Position numbers and translations under genes: made by a program. A DNA stretch of 14,926 nucleotides from an uncultured Pleurocapsa sp. GTDB lineage: Bacteria > Cyanobacteriota > Cyanobacteriia > Cyanobacteriales > Xenococcaceae. The first letter of the stretch is position 1. Each line of letters starts with the position of its first letter. Below the pieces are notes generated by a model. The model was given only the letters and a program-made list of their open reading frames with translations, searched no databases and was not told where the DNA came from. The DNA lies in the NCBI GenBank assembly GCA_937884735.1, contig CAKZYI010000185.1, positions 1-14,926 of the forward strand, read 5' to 3'. This document shows positions 1 to 6,496 of the stretch, one piece after another.

Positions 1-899
1 CGACCAACCAAAATAATATTGACAGGCTTTTGATCTACTTCTTCAGGAGATTCTGCTGACTCTAAAATTTGCTTTAAGGTTTGAGTTTCAGCTTGAGGAA
101 GTGGAGGAGTCGATTCAACTTCAGGCAGAATAATCGTTTCATCTCCATAAAGAGCGAGCGCCTGTTGAGCTAAGTTTTTTAATGCTGTTTCTCGCATTAA
201 TTGACCCAAATTAAGCAATAATTCTTGATTTGCCTGATTATTAAATTTTCTTGTAGCTTGTTTTGCCGCCGCAGCAGCGGGATTAATTAGCCACTGCGAC
301 CAATTAAACGCTTTGCCTAATTTTTGCAGGGATGGTTCTAGCTTGCGATAGGTTTCATATGCTTCATAAGCCTGTCCGATAGATACGCGATTAAGGACAG
401 GAGAAAGCTTTTGCATCATGCGATCTGTATCGTCTACTGTACCTCGAATCAAACCATAAGCCTGGGGAATATAGATATTGAGAAAAGGACGTTTAACCTC
501 TGGATTGTATACTCGAGCAACTACACTTACTAATTCTTGACATCTTTGCCAAAAAGTTTGCCAGTCTAGCCAAAATGGTTCGTCTGTTTTAGTTTTAGCG
601 ATAATTGCTAGCAAGGAAGCATTAATTTGTTCTTCTTTATCTCCAGCAGCAGCAATTGGAGTTTCATGGTCTAACTCTTGGTTAATCTCCTCTATGACTG
701 ATTCAATTTCAGCCAGCGCAGGATATGTCCATATGACTAGTAACCAACGCCAGACGGCAAAAACGACACCTACGACTCCCCAAATCCAGTTAATTCCCCA
801 ATCATGAATTTGCGAACCTGCTGCAACTAGTAAAAAAATAACAATAGCTGCAATGGGAAGAATCAGAATTGCCAATTGCCAAGGTTTGATGCGTACCAT
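1..899 (-). CDS. Membrane-anchored GTPase-like protein, N-terminal part (runs off the left edge)
   Basis: The frame is open from ATG at 899 to base 1 (299 codons). A stop codon lies two codons upstream of the ATG, and AGGA sits about 8 nt before it, so the start is well supported. Residues 8-28 and about 35-58 form two hydrophobic segments (beginning QLAILILPIAAIVIFLLVAA), followed by a charged, helical cytoplasmic region of about 220 residues and an acidic/proline linker. The last visible residues, VNIILVGR, look like the beta strand leading into a P-loop (GRxGxGKS), which would follow just outside the window. This order (two membrane helices, helical linker, G domain) is known in cyanobacterial HSR1-related or DUF697-associated GTPases. 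The GTPase call is inference because the G motifs are cut off. The gene ahead in transcription is not on this strand, so it probably has its own promoter near 900-1000. Confidence 0.6.
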   Translation of the reverse strand, partial: MVRIKPWQLAILILPIAAIVIFLLVAAGSQIHDWGINWIWGVVGVVFAVWRWLLVIWTYPALAEIESVIEEINQELDHETPIAAAGDKEEQINASLLAIIAKTKTDEPFWLDWQTFWQRCQELVSVVARVYNPEVKRPFLNIYIPQAYGLIRGTVDDTDRMMQKLSPVLNRVSIGQAYEAYETYRKLEPSLQKLGKAFNWSQWLINPAAAAAKQATRKFNNQANQELLLNLGQLMRETALKNLAQQALALYGDETIILPEVESTPPLPQAETQTLKQILESAESPEEVDQKPVNIILVG

Positions 900-970
900 T
901 ATTTATCCTGTATCTGTTACAGATATGGTAGCTAACAAAGATAGACATTTTTAATAAATATTTTTCAACA

Positions 971-997
971 ACAGTTAGGACAGTTAAGACAGTTAAA
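971..997. repeat. Three 9-nt tandem units (ACAGTTARR)
   Basis: Units begin at 971, 980 and 989 (acagttagg, acagttaag, acagttaaa). They lie in the spacer upstream of the GTPase-like gene. This is a short microsatellite-like array with no visible function. Confidence 0.6.
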
Positions 998-1128
998 AAG
1001 CCTAGTTTACCGTTAATTATTTTAAATTCACCCAGGGCTTCAATGTCTCTTATTCTGTTGACCATCAAATTTTGTCCTAACTATTGTTCAAATAAGCCTA
1101 AAGATAATTGAAGTTTATAAGGAAAAGC

Positions 1129-1202
1129 TGTTGACTAGAAACTGATTGTGCTTGCAATTAGTGTATTTTATTTGGTAAGACCGTTTTTTTTTCCAGTCAA
1201 CA
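1129..1202. repeat. 74-nt inverted-repeat element (13-bp arms)
   Basis: The left arm TGTTGACTAGAAA (1129-1141) matches the reverse complement of the right arm TTTCCAGTCAACA (1190-1202) at 12 of 13 positions. The interior is AT-rich with a run of T before the right arm. It occupies most of the spacer between the GTPase-like gene and the small acidic protein gene. It could be a MITE-like remnant or a bidirectional RNA hairpin, and the sequence does not decide between them. Confidence 0.5.
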
Positions 1203-1236
1203 TAACTATAAATAGAGATCTACTATTGAAAGACTC

Positions 1237-1254
1237 ATAAACCGCGGGGTTTAT
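1237..1254 (-). terminator. Hairpin over the stop codon of the small acidic protein gene
   Basis: ATAAACC (1237-1243) pairs perfectly with GGTTTAT (1248-1254) across the loop GCGG. The stem contains the TAA stop codon (1251-1253) of the minus-strand gene. No U tract follows on the minus strand, so it is either a weak terminator or an mRNA 3'-end protective stem. Confidence 0.35.
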
Positions 1255-1772
1255 ATCCAGAAGGCAGTTGGTTCTGACCAGCCTACAACTGGGGAAAACC
1301 AAGGATCTTGAATCGGCACATCAGAGCCAATAACATTTCCTAAAGGATCTACACCAGCAAAGCCGACATTATTAGAAATACCAGAAACAGATGTGCCATC
1401 TATAGCTGTGCCATTCCAAGTTCCGCCAATAAGAGCATTAGTAACATTCCCATTAGCAATAAATACTGCATCACTTCCTGCTTGCATTGTTCCTAGCAAA
1501 CTATCGAAAGCTGCTTGACCTTCCATATTAGTTGCAACTAGATCGGCAGTAGTAAAACCAGGTATGGGTTGATCGTTAGGCCAGATTGCAGCTAGTGCTT
1601 GTGCTTGATTCCAACCATTAGCAAGAAATGCTTGGTTAAAATCAATTTGATTTTGGACAAAACCTGCACCAGCATAGGGATCGAGATGTGCAGGGAAAAT
1701 ATTTGCTTGTGCTTGGTCTAAAGCAAAAAGATTTTGGTTGACCATATTCATAACTTGAGCGTCAAAGTTCAT
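1251..1772 (-). CDS. Small acidic protein without Lys, Arg or Cys, unknown family, probably exported
   Basis: The protein has 173 residues. The ATG at 1772 is preceded by AAGGAG about 7 nt upstream, a strong ribosome-binding site, so the start is secure. I do not recognise the family. There is not a single Lys, Arg or Cys; the protein is rich in Asn, Gln, Ala and Gly, has 12 Asp and 2 Glu, and must be strongly acidic. Residues 1-90 are Gln/Asn/Ala-rich and helix-like. Residues 95-150 are Gly/Asn/Thr-rich and beta-like (NGTAIDGTSVSG). The C-terminus is SEPTAFWI. There is no Sec signal peptide. Extreme acidity, absence of Cys and an acidic residue followed by hydrophobic C-terminal residues would fit type I secretion, but this is inference. 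It shares a promoter-like element with the PPC protein gene upstream (see 1835-1863), which suggests joint expression. Confidence 0.75.
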   Translation of the reverse strand: MNFDAQVMNMVNQNLFALDQAQANIFPAHLDPYAGAGFVQNQIDFNQAFLANGWNQAQALAAIWPNDQPIPGFTTADLVATNMEGQAAFDSLLGTMQAGSDAVFIANGNVTNALIGGTWNGTAIDGTSVSGISNNVGFAGVDPLGNVIGSDVPIQDPWFSPVVGWSEPTAFWI

Positions 1773-1834
1773 GATTTTTCTCCTTGTATCAGTTGTAGAT
1801 TTAAAACTTTTGTTGTGCTTTGTTCTGTAACTAC

Positions 1835-1863
1835 TTATTTCTCAGACACAAAAGGGTATGCAA
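1835..1863 (-). promoter_or_regulatory. Promoter-like element TTGCAT-N17-AAATAA, shared with the PPC gene
   Basis: On the minus strand TTGCAT (1863-1858) is followed after exactly 17 nt by AAATAA (1840-1835), in the context GAAATAAGTA. The same hexamers with the same spacing precede the next gene (3817-3789). The AAATAA box is a poor match to TATAAT, so the promoter reading rests on the conservation and spacing. The distance to the ATG is about 63 nt. Confidence 0.5.
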
Positions 1864-1988
1864 AATTTAGACTTACGGCAAAATATGTTTTGGTGAGTTG
1901 TCTTGATAAAAAGCTAGATTGTAGACATATCAGCCAATTGAACTCTTGACACGGAGGAGTCTTTAGAAAAAATTGCCCCATCCGATGT

Positions 1989-2054
1989 TAGGGCGCAAGA
2001 GAATGCTTCCATCAGAAAAAAAAGCTCTTTTTCTCTAATCGATCGCACGCCCTA
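1989..2054. other. Nested inverted repeats in the 1773-2296 spacer
   Basis: TAGGGCG (1989-1995) pairs with CGCCCTA (2048-2054), and inside it AGAGAA (1998-2003) pairs with TTCTCT (2031-2036). The spacer is 524 nt long and otherwise holds only the promoter element, a 14-bp duplication and the terminator listed separately. I see no coding sequence in it. The structure could be an untranslated RNA or a decayed mobile element. Confidence 0.3.
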
Positions 2055-2163
2055 TTCTTGGCAAAAAATTCCTCTAATTTAGATTGACTTTTGAGTTAAG
2101 ACAATAGAGGAGAAGCGTTTTTTCAAAACTTGAAATAAGCAATTAGCTGATAAATGCGATCGC

Positions 2164-2191
2164 ATTGTTGTCTAAATATTGTTGTCTAAAT
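2164..2191. repeat. Perfect 14-bp tandem duplication
   Basis: The unit attgttgtctaaat occurs at 2164-2177 and 2178-2191 without mismatch, directly after a HIP1 site (gcgatcgc, 2156-2163). It lies downstream of the terminator on the minus strand, so it is probably neutral. Confidence 0.7.
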
Positions 2192-2195
2192 ACAG

Positions 2196-2233
2196 CCAAA
2201 AAATTGCCACTTAAGTTAGTTAACTTAAGTGGC
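2196..2233 (-). terminator. Rho-independent terminator of the PPC protein gene
   Basis: On the minus strand a near-perfect 28-bp palindrome (2206-2233; arms GCCACTTAAGTTA and TAACTTAAGTGGC) is followed by AA and then TTTTTT (2203-2198). It lies 64 nt past the stop codon of the 2297-3739 gene and fits a classical intrinsic terminator. Confidence 0.8.
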
Positions 2234-2296
2234 TTCGATAAGTTATTAGTAGTGACACCATTCAATTTAAATCGAGGACATTAACTGGATATCTGA

Positions 2297-3739
2297 CTAA
2301 ATTGAAGTGTCAACCCAAGTAGTTTCACCTGTTGTCGGGTCTGTTATCGGGTCTCTTTCCCAAATAACTCCATTAATATATTCCTCATGAGCGGTAGGTT
2401 CACCGCTAATTTTTCCACCAGTACCACCGCCTGGAGGAATGATAGGAGGGAATCCGCCACCGATACTACCACTAGCACCACTGGTAATGCTTAAGTTGTA
2501 GCTAGTTTCTATTCCATCGTAAGATTCTACTCCTAAAAAGTAAGTTCCAGGGCTAATTGTAGTGCTAAAGCTTTCTGTCTCGACAATACCATCAGTCCAT
2601 GAAGAAGCTATTACTTGATCGTTAGAATCAACAAGAGTCAAATCCGCATCTGCTGTAAGATTGTCGATGGCTGCACTAAACTGTTGAGATTCAGTGATGG
2701 TGAACTGGAATAAATCTGTTTCATCTCCCCCGCCAACAGCATCGGCAAAAGCCAAAGCATTATTGCCACTATTGGTAAAAGTTCCAAAGTCAAAAGCCGT
2801 ATCAAATGTACTCCCAGGTTCACCTGTCTCTAGTGGTTCAGAAATATTGCCCCCAGGAGGGTTAGAAATATCGACCGTCTCAACAGAATCTACTCCACTG
2901 GTAATGTTTAAGTTGTAGTTGGTTTCTATTCCATCGTAGGAATCTACTCCTAAAAAGTAAGTTCCAGGGCTAATTGTAGTGCTAAAGCTTTCTGTCTCGA
3001 CAATACCATCAGTCCATGAAGAAGCTATTACTTGATCGTTAGAATCAACAAGAGTCAAATCCGCATCTGCTGTAAGATTGTCGATGGCTGCACTAAACTG
3101 TTGAGATTCAGTGATGGTGAACTGGAATAAATCTGTTTCATCTCCCCCGCCAACAGCATCGGCAAAAGCCAAAGCATTATTGCCACTATTGGTAAAAGTT
3201 CCAAAGTCAAAAGCCGTATCAAATGTACTCCCAGGTTCACCTGTCTCTAGTGGTTCAGAAATATTGCCCCCAGGAGGGTTAGAAATATTAACCGTATTGC
3301 TACCATTAGAAATATTTAAGTTGTAATTAGTTTCTATTCCATCAAAAGAGGGAATTGATACATAGTAATTTCCTTGGTCTAATTGTAAAGTTAGAGATTC
3401 ACTAGCATTACCTGTCAACTCAGAAACATCTACTAAGTTTTCCTGAACATCGTGAACTCTTAGATCGGCATCTGCAGTTAAGCCATCCAAACTAAAGCTG
3501 TATTCTCCTGCTTCGCTGACGCTGAAAGCATAAATATCAAAGGAATCAGAGCCACCAACAGCTTGTTGAATGGAAATATCGCCGTTAATTTGCCCAAGAG
3601 AATAAGCATCTGCTGTAGTGTCTCCAGGATCTAGAGGAGGAATTATTGTGTTAGTACCAAAAGTATTCAAAAATTCAGATTCGGGAATTACATCAGTTAC
3701 TGAGTTTAGGTTGGCAATATTAATGTTATTGCTAGTCAT
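2297..3739 (-). CDS. Extracellular-type protein of three PPC domains, two nearly identical
   Basis: The protein has 480 residues. ATG 3739 is preceded by AAGGAG about 8 nt upstream. It contains three bacterial pre-peptidase C-terminal (PPC, PF04151-type) beta-sandwich units, at about residues 35-150, 165-285 and 304-424. Each carries the pattern DxxxFxxxxxxxxFSxxxDxLTADADL and ends in YDGIETNYNLNI or a close variant. Units 2 and 3 are copies of one another; unit 1 is diverged and resembles the PPC of the metalloprotease further upstream. There is no catalytic domain: a Gly/Pro-rich linker (residues 428-443) leads to a 37-residue tail ending WVDTSI. Only one Lys and two Arg occur in 480 residues. 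PPC domains normally accompany secreted peptidases and are removed or act as adhesion modules, so a surface or helper role beside the protease is plausible. No Sec signal is visible. Confidence 0.85.
   Translation of the reverse strand: MTSNNINIANLNSVTDVIPESEFLNTFGTNTIIPPLDPGDTTADAYSLGQINGDISIQQAVGGSDSFDIYAFSVSEAGEYSFSLDGLTADADLRVHDVQENLVDVSELTGNASESLTLQLDQGNYYVSIPSFDGIETNYNLNISNGSNTVNISNPPGGNISEPLETGEPGSTFDTAFDFGTFTNSGNNALAFADAVGGGDETDLFQFTITESQQFSAAIDNLTADADLTLVDSNDQVIASSWTDGIVETESFSTTISPGTYFLGVDSYDGIETNYNLNITSGVDSVETVDISNPPGGNISEPLETGEPGSTFDTAFDFGTFTNSGNNALAFADAVGGGDETDLFQFTITESQQFSAAIDNLTADADLTLVDSNDQVIASSWTDGIVETESFSTTISPGTYFLGVESYDGIETSYNLSITSGASGSIGGGFPPIIPPGGGTGGKISGEPTAHEEYINGVIWERDPITDPTTGETTWVDTSI
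2526..3288 (-). repeat. Tandem 417-bp duplication with 346 identical bases
   Basis: By reading, bases 2526-2871 and 2943-3288 are identical (offset 417, or 139 codons), including synonymous positions. Their flanks (2470-2525 against 2887-2942) are similar but carry several differences. The segment encodes one complete PPC domain with its linker. Identity at silent sites indicates very recent duplication or gene conversion. Confidence 0.9.
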
Positions 3740-3753
3740 GATTCAAACTCCTT

Positions 3754-3795
3754 GAAATAAGTATTGTTTTGTTTGCTTGTGTCTTTACTTATTTC
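3754..3795. promoter_or_regulatory. Perfect 10-bp inverted repeat GAAATAAGTA / TACTTATTTC before the PPC gene
   Basis: GAAATAAGTA (3754-3763) and TACTTATTTC (3786-3795) are exact reverse complements separated by 22 nt. One arm overlaps the presumed -10 box and the other directly precedes the AAGGAG ribosome-binding site. A further copy of TACTTATTTC is at 1832-1841 before the small acidic protein gene. It may be a paired operator site, or an RNA stem if transcription starts further upstream. Confidence 0.4.
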
Positions 3796-3817
3796 TTGGG
3801 AGAGAATGGATATGCAA
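3789..3817 (-). promoter_or_regulatory. Promoter-like element TTGCAT-N17-AAATAA of the PPC gene
   Basis: TTGCAT (3817-3812), 17 nt, then AAATAA (3794-3789) on the minus strand, 50 nt before the ATG. The arrangement and spacing equal those at 1835-1863, and both continue as AAATAAGTA. The spacers themselves are largely different, so the match is not simply a copied block. Confidence 0.5.
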
Positions 3818-3975
3818 TTTTTATTATTGGTAATATAAAAATCCTTTGAATAGTTGTTGTCTGTTTTCTATTATCTGTTACTGCAAACTGTCTAATTTCA
3901 GGAAGTAAGCCACTAAAGCAGGTATAGCTGGCTTTTGTTAAAATCGCTTTTGAGCAAAACTGATATCAAAATAGA

Positions 3976-4002
3976 GGTCAACCTTTTTTTGATAGATTGA
4001 CC
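3976..4002 (-). terminator. Weak hairpin after the metalloprotease gene
   Basis: GGTCAA (3976-3981) pairs with TTGACC (3997-4002) around a 15-nt loop, 44 nt past the stop codon. The following minus-strand bases are only moderately U-rich. The rest of the 3740-4045 spacer holds the PPC promoter and a second small hairpin (AAGCCA/TGGCTT near 3906-3935). Nothing else was seen. Confidence 0.35.
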
Positions 4003-4045
4003 CCAGTAAAAGCAGAAATATTTAGTTGTGACTTATTGAAAACCA

Positions 4046-5125
4046 TTAGATTAAACCCGCAGAACTATCCATTGCTACTATATCCATTAAGCTTTGGCTC
4101 AAAGCATCGCCACCACAACTAGAACAGAAACCACAACCGCAAGTAGAATCAACTTCTGTAGATGTTCCGACAGAAATGATCGCTTCACTATTGAGTGCAT
4201 AGGCTTCTGCTGCACCATAGTCAACATTCCAGCCCATATCTTGTAGAGAGGCGATCGTCATTTGACTTGCAAACTCAGGGATTCCAACACCTTCGGCGGA
4301 AGGACTCATCAATTCATTATCAAAAACTTCTTCTGACCAGTGACTAAAATCTGAACCTGCTCCCATGCCAGTAGCAAGAGGAATAGCAGTCGCTTCATTA
4401 GTACCGAGGAGTTCGCCGTAAGCAATACCAGCATAGGTATCTGCACTATAAGTATCTGTGGCAAAATCGATCAAATTGTTATGCTCCCAAAGAGTACCAA
4501 TTCCCATGACATGACCGAATTCATGAATCATAGTTTCGGTGAAATACTCAATATTAGAATTGAAATCTTCGATTACTTCTGGATTGGTATTAATGTTGGA
4601 AACACCAGAAGTAGGCAGAAAATTACCATTACTATCGATCTCTCCAAAGTCGGGTGCAGCGGAAGCCAAAATATCAGCAACATGAGCCCATCCACATACA
4701 TCAATAGTCAGAGTATGGTCGCCAGCAAAGCTGCTGTGAGTAATTGCCTCTTCCCAAAATTTGGCTGCTGTTTCTAGTCCAGCAATCATTTCTGGGCTTA
4801 AACTGGTAAATCCTTCACCCTGGGCAATTTCAATATTAAATTCTGGGAAATTGCTAAAGTTAGCTTCTAAATTGTAATTAGTTGAAACACCATCATAAGA
4901 GTCAACCACAACATAATAATCACCCTGAGCTAAATCTAACTTCAAAAATTCATCTGAATTTCCTGCAAAAGTAGATGCACTGACTTGATTTGCTTCTACA
5001 TCATAAATAGACAAATCAGCATCAGCACTTAAATTACTTAGGCTGAAGCTGTATTCTCCCGCTTCGCCAACGCTAAAAGCATAAGCGTCACCTTCGTCTG
5101 TTCCGCCTATTGCTTGCTGAATCAA
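4046..5125 (-). CDS. PPC domain plus leishmanolysin-like (M8-type) zinc metalloprotease, N-terminus displaced
   Basis: The open part has 359 residues if read from TTG 5125. Residues 1-88 are most of one PPC domain, related to the first unit of the neighbouring PPC protein (both contain AGEYSFSL and ADADL). Residues 96-310 are the protease: HEFGHVMGIG (H201, E202, H205) is the zinc/catalytic motif, H262 in SHWSEE is the third ligand 57 residues later, and M273 in NELMSP is the Met-turn. This spacing fits metzincins of the leishmanolysin type. The tail carries a Cys cluster (C329, C331, C334, C337) and ends SSAGLI. The protein is acidic and probably secreted, acting on extracellular protein. 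The TTG start cuts into the PPC domain and lacks a good ribosome-binding site, so it is unlikely to be the ancestral start (see 5126-5255). It may still be a functional short form or an inactivated gene. Confidence 0.7.
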   Translation of the reverse strand: MIQQAIGGTDEGDAYAFSVGEAGEYSFSLSNLSADADLSIYDVEANQVSASTFAGNSDEFLKLDLAQGDYYVVVDSYDGVSTNYNLEANFSNFPEFNIEIAQGEGFTSLSPEMIAGLETAAKFWEEAITHSSFAGDHTLTIDVCGWAHVADILASAAPDFGEIDSNGNFLPTSGVSNINTNPEVIEDFNSNIEYFTETMIHEFGHVMGIGTLWEHNNLIDFATDTYSADTYAGIAYGELLGTNEATAIPLATGMGAGSDFSHWSEEVFDNELMSPSAEGVGIPEFASQMTIASLQDMGWNVDYGAAEAYALNSEAIISVGTSTEVDSTCGCGFCSSCGGDALSQSLMDIVAMDSSAGLI

Positions 5126-5255
5126 AACATTATCTTCAAGTAATCCTAGCTCATAGGCATCAGCAGTAGTTATCCCAGGATCGATTTGAGGAGAGATAGA
5201 GTTAGAGTAGTTAATTAAATCAGTCCTGTGTGTGTATCTTCTTTAGTTGGGACAT
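5126..5255 (-). pseudogene. Displaced N-terminus of the metalloprotease: frameshift at a CA repeat
   Basis: In the protease frame the sequence continues upstream of TTG 5125 for another 40 codons. It encodes the rest of the PPC domain (IDPGITTADAYELG, matching LDPGDTTADAYSLG in the PPC protein), with no ATG, GTG or TTG before a stop at about 5243-5245. The nearest ATG (5255) is in the adjacent frame and reads MSQLKKIHTQD then TGA. The two frames would join if the short CA tract (minus strand ACACACACA, plus-strand TGTGTGTGT 5227-5235) had one more CA unit or one more base. The ATG has no clear Shine-Dalgarno, so an older start further upstream is possible. The frameshift could be real decay, slippage-based switching or a sequence error. 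Confidence 0.5.
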
Positions 5256-5370
5256 AATTCTAGAGTCTTAATGAGTATAAAAAATTAACTGTTTAAAAAA
5301 TAGCGATCTGTAAAATTTTCACTCTGCGATCGCAGTTTATAAGTGTTGAAATACTATATGAAGTAAGCCC

Positions 5371-5443
5371 TGTGCGACTTCTAAAAGTCCCAGCCCGCCT
5401 TTTATAAGGGTGGAGAAGATTAATCATCTCTACAAGTTGCACA
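5371..5443. repeat. 73-nt inverted-repeat element with inner hairpins
   Basis: TGTGCGACTT (5371-5380) pairs with AAGTTGCACA (5434-5443), 9 of 10 plus one G-U. Inside are two further hairpins: the CCGCCTT/AAGGGTGG region near 5395-5413, and GAGA/TCTC at 5413-5431. It lies just past the stop of the DUF4126 gene (minus), so it may act as its terminator although no U tract is obvious. The rest of the 5256-5475 spacer is AT-rich with one HIP1 site and no gene. Confidence 0.45.
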
Positions 5444-5475
5444 TTGCGTTACTTGTGTAAATATAAAACAATATT

Positions 5476-6054
5476 TCAACTAGCTTTTTTCTTTTGTAAC
5501 CAAGCTGGAGGATTGGTAAGAATAATAATAACTGCCAAGAGAATTGCACCTAAAACGATCGCCGCACTCCAAAGAGGAAAAGTAATCCCCAAAATTGACA
5601 GGGAGATTGAACCGACTAACTCAATGGTAGCAACAATAAAGTTACCCAACCCTCCTGTAAGCCCTGTAGAAGCCAGTCTGGTAAAGCTAGCCAAACTACC
5701 CATCAATCCTGCTGTTCCGCCACCTGCAATCGCTGCTAATGTCCACTGCAGCACAGGATCGGTATGTCCCATCGTAGCAGCAGTAATAACCGTTCCAATA
5801 CCTACCGCCACGGGAACTTGAACTGTATCTAGTAAATTATCCAAAAAAGGAACATAATATGTTCCTACTTCTAAAATAGTAGCAATACCTAAAGCGATCG
5901 CCGCCTCCTTTGTACCGAGCCATTCAAACCCTGATGAGAGAGGAATGTGTCCATATATTGCCCCCAGACTCATAACAAAAGGTGGCAGGAATACGCGAAA
6001 GCCACAGGCGGCACTAAGAGTTATTCCCAGACAAAGGGCAATAATAATTTCCAT
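5476..6054 (-). CDS. DUF4126 family integral membrane protein
   Basis: The protein has 192 residues, the usual length for the family. It is almost wholly hydrophobic with about four to five membrane segments, at roughly residues 1-30 (starting MEIIIALCLGITLSAACGFR), 50-70, 80-130 (Gly-rich, AAIAGGGTAGLMGSLASFTR), 136-157 and 160-182. It ends in a basic tail, WLQKKKAS, that probably faces the cytoplasm. The early CGFRVFLPPF and the central Gly/Ala-rich stretch are what I recognise as DUF4126. Function is unknown. It lies alone: the next gene upstream is divergent (HtrA-type protease) and the next downstream on its strand is the accessory metalloprotease more than 200 nt away. The ATG at 6054 has no clear Shine-Dalgarno, which is common in cyanobacteria. 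Confidence 0.85.
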   Translation of the reverse strand: MEIIIALCLGITLSAACGFRVFLPPFVMSLGAIYGHIPLSSGFEWLGTKEAAIALGIATILEVGTYYVPFLDNLLDTVQVPVAVGIGTVITAATMGHTDPVLQWTLAAIAGGGTAGLMGSLASFTRLASTGLTGGLGNFIVATIELVGSISLSILGITFPLWSAAIVLGAILLAVIIILTNPPAWLQKKKAS

Positions 6055-6352
6055 ATTGATGATTAATAATGATTTATGTGTTTTTTCATCTATAGCAATT
6101 CTTAGATTTATAAGGTATATCTTTATTAGCTATTAGCCAAAACTAGAGCATCAGACTGTACCTCGTGTATGTGAGAACCGCTATATATTTTTATTTTAGG
6201 CACAAGTTTTCCACTAAAAATTCAAACAATTGTCATGGAAAAGTCATATCTGCTATTTACAATCGATAACGTAAAGCAAGAAAGGAAAATTTGACAATCC
6301 TTAATTCTTTTCTACTATTTAATTTATAAAAAGATTCCTCACACCTTGTAAT

Positions 6353-6455
6353 GGCGATATATAGCAATCCGATTTGAAACCAGAGAATAATTGTTGTAAT
6401 TGTCTTTTGTCATTCGACATACTCCACAATGATTTAGGGTTGCTATAACATCGCC
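6353..6455. mobile_element. MITE-like inverted-repeat element upstream of the HtrA-type gene
   Basis: GGCGAT-A-TATAGCAATCC (6353-6370) is matched in inverse orientation by GGGTTGCTATA-AC-ATCGCC (6437-6455), with only one mismatch in the 11-bp core and a one-base difference in the spacer. The 103-nt element has no ORF. TATAGCAAYCC ends resemble termini of small non-autonomous elements scattered through cyanobacterial genomes (recollection, not checked). It fills the last part of the 6055-6496 spacer, which otherwise shows no gene. Its right end is about 40 nt from the protease start, so it may supply part of the promoter or 5' UTR. Confidence 0.5.
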
Positions 6456-6496
6456 TTTTTATTCGATCGTCTCAATTATTTAAGGTAAATATAATA

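Noticed and set aside
802..1068. 88-residue minus-strand ORF
   Set aside because: It overlaps the start of the GTPase-like gene in another frame, and its repeated LTV motif simply translates the 9-nt tandem repeat.
2470..3290. CRISPR-like repeats
   Set aside because: Only two long copies that encode a protein domain; no short repeat-spacer pattern anywhere in the window.
2638..3326. Duplicated small ORFs on both strands within the PPC gene
   Set aside because: They are shadows of the exact 346-bp duplication; the PPC frame explains the sequence.
5371..5443. tRNA gene suggested by the cloverleaf-like fold
   Set aside because: No TTCRA T-loop, no recognisable anticodon arm and wrong stem sizes; better described as an inverted-repeat element.
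5444..5821. 125-residue plus-strand ORF opposite DUF4126
   Set aside because: Antisense to a well-supported membrane protein gene with no ribosome-binding site or family resemblance.
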